Notes: generated from the sequence alone by a model not told the origin. Counted from the stretch's first letter, positions 1 to 11,444 are shown. The stretch: 64,000 nt of DNA from Mycobacterium sp. OTB74 (GCF_029892685.1 NZ_JARXVD010000027.1:1-64000), one strand, 5' to 3'. Program-made: numbers and translations.

Positions 1-324
1 GGCTGCGGAGCCACCCGAGGATTGCACGCCCACCACATCCAACACTGGGAAGACGGCGGACCCACCGACCTTCACAACCTGGTGCTGCTATGCCCACACC
101 ATCACCGCTTGCATCACCGCGGCGGCATCACCATCACCGGACCCGCCGACCGACTGATCGTCACCGACAGCACCGGAAAACCACTAAGCGGCGGATCGCT
201 GGCCCGCCCACCAACCACACCACCACCCGCAGTCCCACCATGCCCAGGACCCACCGGCGAACGCGCGCAATGGTGGTGGTACCAACCCTTCCAACCGGAA
301 CCACCCCCACCGTCGACTAACTAG
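1..324 (+). CDS. HNH endonuclease, C-terminal end (13E12 repeat / DUF222 family), partial
   Basis: The frame is open from the first base, so the gene begins outside the window; about 107 residues are seen. They contain the core of an HNH nuclease: the pattern LHAHHIQHW, then an aspartate-rich stretch, then HNLVLLCPHHHRLHH, which supplies the metal-binding and catalytic histidines. The tail is proline- and threonine-rich. This layout is typical of mycobacterial 13E12-repeat proteins, which carry DUF222 ahead of a C-terminal HNH domain. The DUF222 part is not visible here, so the family assignment beyond 'HNH' is inferred. Confidence 0.8.
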   Translation, partial: GCGATRGLHAHHIQHWEDGGPTDLHNLVLLCPHHHRLHHRGGITITGPADRLIVTDSTGKPLSGGSLARPPTTPPPAVPPCPGPTGERAQWWWYQPFQPEPPPPSTN

Positions 325-356
325 GTAAATCCCCTGGGGTGACGCGAAAAGCCAGG

Positions 357-1154
357 TCAGCCGAACTCGACCGTCACCGGCGCGTGGTCGGACCACCTCA
401 GGGCGTACGCCTCAGCCCGTTCGACCCGTGCCGCAACGGCTTTCGGCGCCAGTTTGGCGTTGGCCAGCTGATAGTCGATGCGCCAGCCGGCGTCGTTGTC
501 GAAGGCCTTACCCCGCCACGACCACCAGCTGTACGGGCCCGGTGTGTCCGGATGCAGCTCACGCACCACGTCGGTCCAGCCCGAGGCCATCAGGTCAGCC
601 AGCCATTGCCGCTCACTGGGCAGAAAGCCTGACTTCTTGACGTTGTTCTTCCACGCCTTGATGTCGAGCTCACAAGCAGCGATGTTCCAGTCGCCACACA
701 CCACCACACCGCGCCGCCTAAGGCTCAACTCGGCCATCCGGCCGGCCAGCGCCGTCATGAAGCGTTCCTTCTCCAACTGCTTGTCGGTCTCGGCCTCGCC
801 GGTAGGCACATACACGCTGGCGACCGTGGCATCGGCGGTATCGACCTCCAGATAACGTCCGTGCGAAGCGAATTCGTCACCAAGACCCATCCGCGCAGCG
901 GTGATCGGCGTACGGGACAGCACCGCCACCCCGTTACGGCCCTTCACGTGGGGCTCAGCCGAAGCCAGCTGCCAGCCTTCGGCCAAGGCCGGGGCCAACG
1001 CGTCGGCCAACTGAGCGTCGTCGGCGCGGGTTTCCTGCAGGCACACCACATCTGACTTGGTCTGCGCCAGCCAGGGCAACAATCCCAGGTTCTCCGCCGA
1101 GCGTTCTTTCACCGCAGCCCGGATGCCGTTGACATTGATGGTGGTGACGATCAC
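357..1154 (-). CDS. xthA: exodeoxyribonuclease III (AP endonuclease)
   Basis: A 265-residue protein of the exonuclease III family, which cuts DNA 5' of abasic sites in base-excision repair. Visible motifs are VTTINVNGIRAA at the N terminus (active-site Asn), CLQETRADD (metal-binding Glu near residue 41), GDWNIA (Asp/Asn pair) and SDHAPVTVEF at the C terminus (catalytic Asp-His). I chose the GTG at 1154 because the family motif starts four residues later and the length then matches the usual ~265-268; the open frame runs further upstream without family-like sequence. Confidence 0.93.
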   Translation of the reverse strand: MIVTTINVNGIRAAVKERSAENLGLLPWLAQTKSDVVCLQETRADDAQLADALAPALAEGWQLASAEPHVKGRNGVAVLSRTPITAARMGLGDEFASHGRYLEVDTADATVASVYVPTGEAETDKQLEKERFMTALAGRMAELSLRRRGVVVCGDWNIAACELDIKAWKNNVKKSGFLPSERQWLADLMASGWTDVVRELHPDTPGPYSWWSWRGKAFDNDAGWRIDYQLANAKLAPKAVAARVERAEAYALRWSDHAPVTVEFG

Positions 1155-1198
1155 GACGGAGAACCCTAGCCGTGGGGTGCGACAGCCTTTTGCGGCGG

Positions 1199-1351
1199 CT
1201 ACGGAACGATCAGGTCCAGCACGCTCAAATCGGTGTTCTTGAACGCCGACAAGGTGATCAGCAGCGTCCCGATCCACCCGTTGGCGACGAGTCGCTGCGC
1301 CGTGTTGTTCAGCAGCGCGCCGCAGTCGAATGCGATGACATCCCGTTTCGT
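1199..1351 (-). pseudogene. coding-like fragment between icd2 and xthA, no usable start
   Basis: Reading the minus strand, one frame ends at a TAG (1199-1201) and gives a sequence with strongly mycobacterial codon choice, including AFDCGALLNNTAQRLVANG and ITLSAFKNTDLSVLDLIVP. The frame is open back to the icd2 stop, but no ATG, GTG or TTG occurs ahead of the coding-like part. I read it as the 3' remnant of a lost gene, or a gene with a frameshift near its start. I do not recognise the family. Codon bias and the absence of a start are seen; decay is inferred. Confidence 0.4.
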
Positions 1352-1417
1352 ACCGGCCCCGTTGCAAGCCTCGCTTCGATCACCGGCCTGTCTGGTGAGG
1401 GTGGCCGACGCATCACC

Positions 1418-3652
<2,235 letters not shown>

Positions 3653-3857
3653 GGTCACTCTCCCGGCGTCACGGACGGTCACATTCATGCAAAATCTATG
3701 TCGCGTTCGGTACCCACACACGGCTACCCATGACACGACGGATACGAAGCTACCGTGACCCGGCTAACAGCCTCTCAGTGGTCCCGTATCAGCTCACCTG
3801 ACCGGCCAATAGAGAGTCCAGGTGGCAGCCTTCGCATGAGTTGAGATACGCTCACAG

Positions 3858-3985
3858 TCGGTCATGAGCGCCAGCGTCAAGCCCCGGCTTGCTGGCCGGC
3901 AACCCTCCATCCGCGGTGGGGTGCCCCGGGAGACGACCAGGTTGAGTAGCCGGTATCGGCTACGCGGCAAGCGCGGGTCCGCCAC
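3858..3985 (+). ncRNA. SAM-IV riboswitch ahead of metC-metX
   Basis: The leader between icd2 and metC contains the conserved SAM-IV aptamer: GGTCATGAGCGCCAGCG opening the first helix, CCCCGGCTTGCTGGCCGG followed by CAACCCTCC, then GCGGTGGGGTGCCCCGGG, a pseudoknot-type GACCAGG segment, and GTAGCC...GGCTACGCGGCAAGCGC near the end. SAM-IV aptamers are known in actinobacteria upstream of O-acetylhomoserine sulfhydrylase genes and shut expression off when S-adenosylmethionine is plentiful. The aptamer ends about 40 bases before the metC ATG, leaving room for a ribosome-binding-site switch (AGTGGAGG just before the start). Confidence 0.85.
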
Positions 3986-4023
3986 CACGGGCCCCGAGTG
4001 ACCCGAGTGGAGGCTCTATACCC

Positions 4024-5346
4024 ATGACTGACGCCAGTAGCTGGTCGTTTGAGACCAAGCAGATTCACGCCGGCCAGACGCCCGACGACACCACGCGTGC
4101 CCGGGCCCTGCCGATCTACCAGACCACGTCGTACACGTTCCGCGACACCGACCACGCCGCCGCCCTGTTCGGGCTGGCCGAGGCGGGCAACATCTACACC
4201 CGCATCATGAACCCGACTACCGACGTCGTCGAGCAGCGGATCGCTGCCCTGGAAGGCGGCGTGGCGGCTCTGTTCCTGTCATCCGGGCAGGCCGCGGCGA
4301 CCTTCGCGATCCTGAACCTGGCCTCCTCAGGCGACCACATCGTCTCCTCGCCACGGCTGTACGGCGGCACCTACAACCTGCTGCACTACACGTTGGCCAA
4401 GCTGGGCATCGAGGTCACCTTCGTTGAAGATCCCGACGACCTGGACTCCTGGCAGGCCGCGGTGCGACCGAACACCAAGGCGTTCTTCGGCGAGACCATC
4501 TCCAACCCGAAGATCGACGTCCTGGATCTTCCCGGGGTGTCCGGCGTCGCGCATAAGAACGGCGTGCCGCTGATCGTGGACAACACCGTCGCCACGCCAT
4601 ATCTGATCCAGCCGCTGGCCCACGGCGCCGACATCGTGGTGCACTCCGCCACCAAGTACTTGGGCGGTCACGGTTCGGCGATCGCCGGGGTGATCGTGGA
4701 CGGCGGTACGTTCGACTGGACCAACGGCAAGTTCCCGGGGTTCACCGAGCCGGATCCCAGCTACCACGGCGTCGTGTTCGCCGACCTGGGCGCACCGGCC
4801 TACGCGCTCAAGGCCCGGGTGCAGCTGCTGCGCGATCTGGGCTCCGCGGCAGCACCGTTCAACGCGTTTTTGATCGCGCAGGGATTGGAAACGCTCAGTC
4901 TGCGCGTTGAGCGTCATGTGGCCAATGCACAACGTGTCGCCGAGTTCCTGCAAGGGCACTCCGATGTGGTGTCGGTGAACTACGCCGGCCTGCCGTCCTC
5001 GCCCTGGTACGAGCTCGGCCGTAAGTTGGCCCCGCGCGGCACCGGTGCGGTGCTGTCGTTCGAGCTGGCCGGCGGCATCGAGGCGGGCAAGGCCTTCGTG
5101 GACGGCCTGTCGCTGCACAGCCACGTCGCCAACATCGGTGACGTGCGCTCGCTGGTGATCCACCCGGCGTCCACCACCCACCAGCAGCTCACCGAGTCCG
5201 AGCAACTGGCCAGTGGCGTCACCCCTGGCCTGGTACGGCTCGCGGTGGGCATCGAGGGCATCGACGACATCCTGGCCGATCTGGAACAGGGCTTTGCCGC
5301 CGCACGGGCCGTGGGTAGCGCTACTGCAGCTGTGGGGTCAGCGTGA
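4024..5346 (+). CDS. metC: O-acetylhomoserine sulfhydrylase (bifunctional OAH/OAS aminocarboxypropyltransferase)
   Basis: A 440-residue PLP enzyme of the Cys/Met metabolism family that joins O-acetylhomoserine with sulfide to give homocysteine. The PLP lysine is K211 in VVHSATKYLGGHGS; the substrate and cofactor residues sit in YTRIMNPTTDVVEQRIAALEGG and LIVDNTVATPYL. Mycobacteria call this gene metC, although it is a MetY-type enzyme rather than cystathionine beta-lyase. It lies behind a SAM-IV riboswitch and overlaps metX by four bases (GTGA), so the two are co-transcribed and translationally coupled; together they make homocysteine from homoserine. Confidence 0.95.
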   Translation: MTDASSWSFETKQIHAGQTPDDTTRARALPIYQTTSYTFRDTDHAAALFGLAEAGNIYTRIMNPTTDVVEQRIAALEGGVAALFLSSGQAAATFAILNLASSGDHIVSSPRLYGGTYNLLHYTLAKLGIEVTFVEDPDDLDSWQAAVRPNTKAFFGETISNPKIDVLDLPGVSGVAHKNGVPLIVDNTVATPYLIQPLAHGADIVVHSATKYLGGHGSAIAGVIVDGGTFDWTNGKFPGFTEPDPSYHGVVFADLGAPAYALKARVQLLRDLGSAAAPFNAFLIAQGLETLSLRVERHVANAQRVAEFLQGHSDVVSVNYAGLPSSPWYELGRKLAPRGTGAVLSFELAGGIEAGKAFVDGLSLHSHVANIGDVRSLVIHPASTTHQQLTESEQLASGVTPGLVRLAVGIEGIDDILADLEQGFAAARAVGSATAAVGSA

Positions 5347-6479
5347 CCATCATCGATGTGCCCGTGCCTAAAGCGCCGTTCGCCGAACTGCCCACCGAAG
5401 GGGCCATCGGTGTGGTGAACATCGGCGCACTGACGTTGGAAAGCGGTACGGTGCTGCCCAACGTGACGGTGGCGGTGCAGCACTGGGGCGAGCTGTCCGC
5501 CAACCGCGACAACGTGGTCATGGTGCTACACGCGCTGACCGGCGACTCGCACATCACCGGCCCGGCTGGACCTGACCATCCGACCGGCGGCTGGTGGGAC
5601 GGCATAGCAGGACCGGGTGCCCCGATCGATACCGATCGCTGGTGTGCCATCGCGACCAACGTCCTGGGCGGCTGCCGCGGGACCACCGGGCCCAGCTCTT
5701 TGGCTCCGGACGGAAAGCCTTGGGGCTCAAGGTTTCCCGAGATCACTGTGCGCGACCAGGTGAATGCCGATCTGGCCGCGCTGGCGGCACTGGGCATCAC
5801 CCAGGTGGCCGCTGTGGTCGGGGGTTCGATGGGCGGCGCGCGGGCGCTGGAATGGATTGTCGGACATCCCGATACGGTGCGGGCCGCGTTGGTGCTGGCT
5901 GTCGGCGCTCGGGCCACCGCCGACCAGATCGGCACCCAGTGCGCGCAGGTTGCGGCGATCCAGGCCGATCCGTATTGGAACGGTGGCGACTACTACCTCA
6001 CCGGCCAAACGCCTGATGCCGGCATCCAGATCGCACGCCGGTTCGCCCACCTGACCTACCGCGGCGAAAAGGAACTCGACGACCGGTTCCGCAACACCGC
6101 GCAGAACCATGAAAACAGTTCTATCGATGGGCTTTACGCGGTCGAAAGCTACCTGGAGTACCAGGGCCGCAAGCTTGCCGCGCGGTTCGACGCGGGTACT
6201 TACGTGGCCCTGACCAACGCGCTCAGCAGCCATGACGTCGGCCGCGGGCGTGGCGGTGTGGCGGCCGCTCTCAGCGGTTGTCCGGTGCCGGTGATCGTCG
6301 GCGGCATCACTTCGGACCGGTTGTATCCCATTCGGCTGCAAGAGGAATTGGCCTCGTTGCTGCCCGGTTGTGCCGGACTCGAGGTGATCCAGTCCGATTA
6401 CGGCCACGACGGCTTCTTGGTGGAGTCCGATGCAGTGGGCGTATTGATCCGCCAGACACTGGATTTGGCTTCGCGGTGA
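5343..6479 (+). CDS. metX: homoserine O-acetyltransferase
   Basis: A 378-residue alpha/beta-hydrolase-fold acyltransferase that makes O-acetylhomoserine from homoserine and acetyl-CoA. The nucleophile is S162 in VVGGSMGGARALEW; the catalytic His is in DYGHDGFLVE near the C terminus, with the Asp about 30 residues earlier (TSDRLYP). An early GVVNIGALTLESGTVLPN is typical of the family. The GTG start at 5343 overlaps the metC stop. Its own stop overlaps the GTG of the methyltransferase that follows, so three genes form one message. Confidence 0.95.
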   Translation: MTIIDVPVPKAPFAELPTEGAIGVVNIGALTLESGTVLPNVTVAVQHWGELSANRDNVVMVLHALTGDSHITGPAGPDHPTGGWWDGIAGPGAPIDTDRWCAIATNVLGGCRGTTGPSSLAPDGKPWGSRFPEITVRDQVNADLAALAALGITQVAAVVGGSMGGARALEWIVGHPDTVRAALVLAVGARATADQIGTQCAQVAAIQADPYWNGGDYYLTGQTPDAGIQIARRFAHLTYRGEKELDDRFRNTAQNHENSSIDGLYAVESYLEYQGRKLAARFDAGTYVALTNALSSHDVGRGRGGVAAALSGCPVPVIVGGITSDRLYPIRLQEELASLLPGCAGLEVIQSDYGHDGFLVESDAVGVLIRQTLDLASR

Positions 6480-7198
6480 CCGGCGAACGCTCCCTGTCGT
6501 TCGGCGAGGAAGCAGCTGCCTACGAACGGGGTCGCCCGTCGTATCCGCCGGAGGCCATTGACTGGCTGCTGCCCACAGGCACTTCGGACGTGCTGGACCT
6601 CGGTGCCGGCACCGGCAAGCTGACGGTGCGACTCGCCGAGCGCGGCCTCACGGTGACCGCAGTCGACCCGATTCCGGAGATGCTCGAGGTACTCAGCAAC
6701 TCGCTTCCGTCGGTACCCGCATTGCTGGGGACGGCCGAGGATATTCCGTTGCCGGACAACAGTGTTGATGCCGTTCTGGTGGCGCAGGCATGGCACTGGT
6801 TCGACCCTGATCGGGCGTCGGCCGAGGTTGCCCGGGTACTCCGCCCGGGCGGGCGGTTGGGCCTGGTGTGGAACACCCGCGACGAGCGCCTGGGCTGGGT
6901 CAAGGAATTGAGCCAGATCATCGGCAGCGAGCACGACCCGCTCGGCAAGTCGGGACTGTCTGACCTGTTCACCGACGTGCAGACCCAGCTGTTCGAATGG
7001 ACGAGTTACCTTACCCCGCAAGCGCTTATCGATCTGGTCGCCTCGCGCAGCTACTGCATCACCTCACCGGCCGATGTCCGTAGCCGGGTACTGGACCAGG
7101 TGCGCGAGCTGCTGGCCACGCACCCCGCGCTGGTCAACAGCAACGGCCTGGCGCTGCCGTACGTGACACACTGCGTCCGCGCCACCCTGGCCTCCTGA
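6476..7198 (+). CDS. class I SAM-dependent methyltransferase
   Basis: A 240-residue protein with a Rossmann methyltransferase fold: motif I VLDLGAGTGKLTVRL near residue 42, the acidic residue VTAVDPIPEML, and VLVAQAWHWFDPDRASAE as motif II/III. It resembles the methyltransferase next to metA in M. tuberculosis (Rv3342). I chose GTG 6476 because it overlaps the metX stop and precedes the family's SFGEEAAAYERGRPSYP opening; the longer upstream frame lies inside metX. The substrate is unknown. Its place after metX ties it to the SAM-controlled operon. Confidence 0.88.
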   Translation: MTGERSLSFGEEAAAYERGRPSYPPEAIDWLLPTGTSDVLDLGAGTGKLTVRLAERGLTVTAVDPIPEMLEVLSNSLPSVPALLGTAEDIPLPDNSVDAVLVAQAWHWFDPDRASAEVARVLRPGGRLGLVWNTRDERLGWVKELSQIIGSEHDPLGKSGLSDLFTDVQTQLFEWTSYLTPQALIDLVASRSYCITSPADVRSRVLDQVRELLATHPALVNSNGLALPYVTHCVRATLAS

Positions 7199-7250
7199 GT
7201 GATTTGTGCACGATTTCGCGCGCTGAGCGCGCCTTTCGTGCACAAATCAC
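7199..7250. terminator. bidirectional hairpin terminator between convergent genes
   Basis: A perfect 15-bp inverted repeat, GTGATTTGTGCACGA (7199-7213) and its complement (7236-7250), encloses a second perfect stem GCGCGC-TGA-GCGCGC. It starts right after the stop of the upstream methyltransferase and contains the stop codon of the facing monooxygenase gene (7247-7249). The nested symmetric layout suits termination from both sides. No U-tract is present, as is common in mycobacteria. Confidence 0.7.
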
Positions 7251-8752
7251 CCGACCCAGCGGCGTAGTTGGGCGGTCAATCGGTCGGCGTCTTCGTCGGT
7301 GAATTCGTCTGCGGCCCAGGCGACATAACCGTCCGGGCGGATCAGCATGGCGGCCGCAGGCCCGTCCGCCATCGCGGCGTGGACGACTTCGACCCGGTCT
7401 GCCCAGTCGTGCGCGGCCTTAGCCGCATCGCCACCCGTGAAATCCAGCAGCAGCGGACGGGCCGGGTGCAACAACTCGGCGACCCGTCGACCGTCATCAA
7501 GGGTCAGTTCGGGCACCAAGCGGCCGGACAACGCATGGTCATCTCCGACGTCGTACCGGACATCGGAACCCGCCAGCAAGTTCCCCATATGTTCCACCAC
7601 CGCCGGGATCTGCAGCAGCTCACTGAAAAGCTCTCGCATCGCGGTTATTTCGGGACCCGGTGCCATCAGGGCGATCTGCGACTGAGACTGCATCATCACC
7701 CGCTGCCCCACCGGATGACGTTCGGACTCGTAGCTGTCGAGCAGACCGGGCTGCACTGCGCCATTGATCTCGGCAGCCAGTTTCCAGCCGAGGTTGAAGG
7801 CGTCTGACATCCCGAGATTCAGGCCCGGTCCGCCGAGGGGAGAGTGCACATGCGCGGCGTCGCCGACCAAAAAGATTCGTCCGGTCCGGTACCGGTCAGC
7901 TTGACGGGTGTTCTGCCCATCGATGCGCAGGTTGGCTTTCGGTCCCGCCCAGCGCGGTTCTTCGATTGGAACGTCGACGCCGAGGATGCGATGCAGGCTC
8001 TCCCGCAACTCGGCGACCGACATCGGCCCCTCAGCACTGCCCGGGGCGTGTCCGTACTCGATGGTGCCGATCATCGGCTTTTCCGGATCCATCATCATGA
8101 CCATGACCACGCCACAGTCAAGTCTGTTGTGCCGGAACGGAATAAACCCATACCCAGGGATCTCGAGTCCACCTTTGACCACGTGCACCTGTTCGGGCAG
8201 GTGCACGTGGGACAACCGGCTGACGGTGTCTGCAGTGTGGCCGGGGAAGTCGATACCGGACTGCTTACGCACCGTGCTGCGTCCACCGTCCGCGCCAACG
8301 AGATAACCGGCTTCGAGTTGATATTCGCCATCCGGGCCGGCGGCGGTGACCACCACGCGGTCGTCTGCGGCACTCAGGCCGATCAGTTCATGGCCCCAAC
8401 GGATTTCGACTCCGAGGTCGCAGGCACGTCGCTCCAGAACCTCGACCATATGAGGCTGCGTGATCCGCAGACCGTAGATCGGCTTGTCTGCCAAACCCAC
8501 GAAGTTGAGCGGCATTCCGGCGAACACCCACTCGTAGGCCGGCTCCGGCGGACCGGGATGACCGCGCAGTGCGGGATAAAGGCCACGCATGTCCAGTTGC
8601 CGAACCACCTGTCCGACAAAGCCGTTGGCCTTGAGTTCGGTGCCGCGGGCGGGCAGCTTATCCAGCACAACGGGTTGCACGCCGGCCAGTGCGAGCTCGC
8701 AGGCCAGCATCAGGCCGTTGGGTCCGGCCCCGGCAATCACCACATCGGTCAT
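7247..8752 (-). CDS. FAD-dependent aromatic monooxygenase (rifampicin monooxygenase-like)
   Basis: A 501-residue group A flavoprotein hydroxylase. The N-terminal dinucleotide-binding motif is VVIAGAGPNGLMLACELA, the DG motif is GADGGRSTVRKQSGIDFPG, and the second FAD motif is FLVGDAAHVHSPLGGPGLN. This family hydroxylates aromatic compounds and includes enzymes that inactivate rifampicin; the true substrate cannot be read from sequence. Its start overlaps the stop of the TetR gene upstream by four bases, so regulator and enzyme are one operon. Confidence 0.88.
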   Translation of the reverse strand: MTDVVIAGAGPNGLMLACELALAGVQPVVLDKLPARGTELKANGFVGQVVRQLDMRGLYPALRGHPGPPEPAYEWVFAGMPLNFVGLADKPIYGLRITQPHMVEVLERRACDLGVEIRWGHELIGLSAADDRVVVTAAGPDGEYQLEAGYLVGADGGRSTVRKQSGIDFPGHTADTVSRLSHVHLPEQVHVVKGGLEIPGYGFIPFRHNRLDCGVVMVMMMDPEKPMIGTIEYGHAPGSAEGPMSVAELRESLHRILGVDVPIEEPRWAGPKANLRIDGQNTRQADRYRTGRIFLVGDAAHVHSPLGGPGLNLGMSDAFNLGWKLAAEINGAVQPGLLDSYESERHPVGQRVMMQSQSQIALMAPGPEITAMRELFSELLQIPAVVEHMGNLLAGSDVRYDVGDDHALSGRLVPELTLDDGRRVAELLHPARPLLLDFTGGDAAKAAHDWADRVEVVHAAMADGPAAAMLIRPDGYVAWAADEFTDEDADRLTAQLRRWVG

Positions 8753-9378
8753 CGGCGCCTCCTTCGGGGCGGTTCGGGCAGCCCGGCTGCCACCTCAGCC
8801 AGTCCACTACGCACCAACTCGGCGAACGACACCGGCGGGCCCGCCGTCACATACATCTCCGCCGCGGCGTCACCGACAGCGCGAACAACCGCGGCAACCA
8901 GACGCGGGTACATGTCACGGACCGGATCGGTGCCGGTGCGCTCGGCGACGACCTCAACCCACTCGTCGAACAGGTCCTTTGCCATCGCGCCGCGAACCGG
9001 CTTGCTCATCAACAATTTTCGCACCTCGACAAGCTCGGTGCGCGTCATCTCGCCGTCGATGTCGGCCAGGTCGTCCTCCAGCGGTTTGAGCACCGACGCA
9101 CTGACCGACGCCCACAGCGGCTCGCTGGCGGGGCGCCGGCGCAACTCGTCGATGCTGCGGCGCATCCGTTGGGACTGCCAGTAGGCCAACGCCTCGTACT
9201 TGCCGGTGAAGTAGTTGTTGAACGTCCGTAGCGACACCCCGGCGAGCGCGGCGATCGCCTCGCGGGTGACGTTTTCGAAGCCGTGTTGGAACGCGAGCTC
9301 CAACGCGGCGTCGCTCAACGCCTTTCGGGTGTCGGCCTTCTTGCGTTCCCGCAGGCCGACTTCGGGATGTTCGGGCAC
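8749..9378 (-). CDS. TetR family transcriptional regulator
   Basis: A 209-residue protein beginning at a GTG. Residues ~12-60 form the TetR DNA-binding domain: RKKADTRKALSDAALELAF, then EAIAALAGVSLRTFNNYF as the helix-turn-helix. The C terminus is a variable ligand-binding domain. It is coupled to the FAD monooxygenase gene by an ATGA overlap and probably represses it, with the ligand being a substrate of the enzyme. The 70-bp gap upstream contains TTGC-ATGGTGG-GCAA, a possible operator. Confidence 0.88.
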   Translation of the reverse strand: MPEHPEVGLRERKKADTRKALSDAALELAFQHGFENVTREAIAALAGVSLRTFNNYFTGKYEALAYWQSQRMRRSIDELRRRPASEPLWASVSASVLKPLEDDLADIDGEMTRTELVEVRKLLMSKPVRGAMAKDLFDEWVEVVAERTGTDPVRDMYPRLVAAVVRAVGDAAAEMYVTAGPPVSFAELVRSGLAEVAAGLPEPPRRRRR

Positions 9379-9448
9379 GCCACGATGCTACCCAGATTTT
9401 TGCATGGTGGGCAAGATTGCACATTGGGCACGTATAGCCCCAGATCAC

Positions 9449-9823
9449 TCAGAAGGCGTACTGACCGAAGCGACCCCAGGCCACGAATACCGCCATCGCC
9501 AACAGCACCAGGTTCACCACTACGTTCGGGTATTCCTTCCGACGGGAATGCGTGACAATGGCCCCGATCATCACCAGGGCCAGCCCGACAGCCGCCAGGG
9601 GAACCAGCATCGGAGCGATATGCGTGGCGGCAGGCAGGATGAGGCCGAGTGCGCCCAGCACCTCAAGTACCCCAATCGATCGAATGGCGGCCGGGCTGAC
9701 GTCAGCGGCCCAGCCCTGGCCGGCACCGACCAGTTTGTCCTTCGGCACAGCCAGTTTCAGCAGTCCACTGCCGACGAAGACGAATGCCAGCACTCCGGCG
9801 ATGATCCACAATGTGTTGTTCAT
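9449..9823 (-). CDS. DoxX family membrane protein
   Basis: A 124-residue protein with four hydrophobic segments (about residues 5-22, 46-66, 70-88, 100-118), as in the DoxX/DoxX-like family of small inner-membrane proteins. It lies in front of the tetR-monooxygenase pair on the same strand. Its ATG (9821-9823) is the last codon outside the integrated element: the bases now upstream (CTATGAATGA) lack a ribosome-binding site, whereas the DNA at the far end of the element carries AAGGAGCGCAAC directly before a copy of the same start. The gene has therefore been cut from its native leader. Confidence 0.85.
   Translation of the reverse strand: MNNTLWIIAGVLAFVFVGSGLLKLAVPKDKLVGAGQGWAADVSPAAIRSIGVLEVLGALGLILPAATHIAPMLVPLAAVGLALVMIGAIVTHSRRKEYPNVVVNLVLLAMAVFVAWGRFGQYAF
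9817..9823. repeat. left core repeat (attL core), TGTTCAT
   Basis: First copy of the 7-bp direct repeat that bounds the element; it overlaps the reverse complement of the doxX start codon. The integrase gene begins 34 bp inward. The core is short, as usual for serine integrases. Confidence 0.6.
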
Positions 9824-9857
9824 TCATTCATAGTACCCGTCGCTGTAGTCTGAGCGC

Positions 9858-11399
9858 GTGAGCAGCACAACCCTGGAAAACGACTACCCGTCCCTACGCA
9901 AGTACGCAGGTCGCTACCTGCTCAACCCGCCTGACGTGCCAGCACCCGGCACGCGCTACGCGGCTGCATATGCACGACTGTCGAAAGACAAGTACGGTGA
10001 CGAGCTCGGCGTCGACCGTCAGCTCGAAGACGTCGTGTCGATGCTGCTCAACGACGGCTATGTGCCCGTCATCTATGTCGACAACAGTGTCAGCGCGACG
10101 AGCGGCATTCGACGCCCCCGCTATCAAGATATGGTCGCCCACATCACCGCAGGCAGATTGCACACTGTCGGCTGCTACGACACGACGCGTCTATTTCGCG
10201 ACAATCTTGAGCAAGAAATATTCATGCGGCTCGCGCAAGAGATCGCGTTAGAGCCGCTGCGATTCAAGAGTGGCGGTGAAAAAGATTTGTGCGACTACAC
10301 CGGTCAGTTCGAATTTCGCATTAACGGCGCAGTCGCAGCGCGGCACGTCGCCGAATTGAAAGCGAAGCTGAAGCGTTCGCACAAACAGCGCTTCGAGTCG
10401 GGTCGCGCATACTGGCCGAAACGCCCATTCGGGTTCGAGCGCATGAAACGCGACGGCACGGGCGTCATACATCGCGAAGATGAAGCTGCGCTGATTCGAC
10501 AAGCGTACAAAGATGTTCTGCGCGGTCGCTCGATCGCTGGCATCACGCGCGAATGGAACGAGAAGGGTTATCGCACGCCGACGTGTGTGAACGAAGACGG
10601 TGTCGTCACATCGGGCGGCAATGAATGGAAAGCAACAGTTGTGCGCAATCTGCTGCTCGCCGGGCGCAACGCAGGCATACGCGAACGCACTGAGCGACGC
10701 AACGGCAAGCGCGTCAAAACGGGTGACGTGTGTAAAGCAGACTGGGAGCCGATCGTCGACCGCGACCTATACGACGGTGTTGTTGCGTTACTCAGATCAC
10801 GCAAAGCGCACCCGAGCGCGTGGGTGCTGAAACATCTGCTGACCTCGATCGCGTACTGCGGCAAGTGCGGCAAGACGATCGCGTCCAGCAAAAGAGACAA
10901 CGGCGTCAACATCTATCGCTGTCTTCATCACGGCTGCTACGGCGTGCGCCGCAACATGCACGACGTCGACACGTACATCGTCAACGCGATCGGCTTGCGA
11001 CTGTCAGCAGACGACGCGAAAGACTTGTGCAAACGTGACGCGCTCGACACAGCGCTCGTCGCGAGCGTCGAAGAAAAAATCGACGCGCTTGTGAACGTGC
11101 GCAAGCTACAGAACAAGCTCGCGATACAAGGCGAGATCAGCGCCGACGAATGCGAAGAAAACATTGCTGAGATCAACGCGAAGATCGCGACGCTGCACGC
11201 GACGATCACAGAACCTGCGCGCGCAGAAGTGTTCGAAGACGCAGTGAACGCCGACGATCCGCGCGTGTGGTTCGACAACGCGACGCTCGACCGCAAACGC
11301 GCGATCATCGACGAGCTGTGCTCGATCACGATTCTGCCGGGTCAGAACCCGCGTCGACCATTCGACGACGAGCTCGTCGTCATCGAGTGGAAGCAATAA
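9858..11399 (+). CDS. int: large serine recombinase (site-specific integrase)
   Basis: A 513-residue large serine recombinase that would integrate and excise the element. The resolvase domain holds the nucleophile S42 in AAYARLSKDKYGDE, followed by VDNSVSATSGIRRPRY and the arginine-rich TTRLFRD. A recombinase domain follows (GFERMKRDGTGVI ... IAGITREWNEKGYRTPT), then a zinc ribbon (IAYCGKCGKTIASSK ... YRCLHHGCYG) and a coiled coil (~residues 415-455). It starts with GTG and reads into the element from the left end. Codon choice is rich in CGC, GCG, ACG and TCG and differs from the surrounding chromosome. Confidence 0.93.
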   Translation: MSSTTLENDYPSLRKYAGRYLLNPPDVPAPGTRYAAAYARLSKDKYGDELGVDRQLEDVVSMLLNDGYVPVIYVDNSVSATSGIRRPRYQDMVAHITAGRLHTVGCYDTTRLFRDNLEQEIFMRLAQEIALEPLRFKSGGEKDLCDYTGQFEFRINGAVAARHVAELKAKLKRSHKQRFESGRAYWPKRPFGFERMKRDGTGVIHREDEAALIRQAYKDVLRGRSIAGITREWNEKGYRTPTCVNEDGVVTSGGNEWKATVVRNLLLAGRNAGIRERTERRNGKRVKTGDVCKADWEPIVDRDLYDGVVALLRSRKAHPSAWVLKHLLTSIAYCGKCGKTIASSKRDNGVNIYRCLHHGCYGVRRNMHDVDTYIVNAIGLRLSADDAKDLCKRDALDTALVASVEEKIDALVNVRKLQNKLAIQGEISADECEENIAEINAKIATLHATITEPARAEVFEDAVNADDPRVWFDNATLDRKRAIIDELCSITILPGQNPRRPFDDELVVIEWKQ

Positions 11400-11444
11400 C
11401 GCATGTCATACGCGCGTTGTATCGTGCGGACGCCGTGAGGTTCT

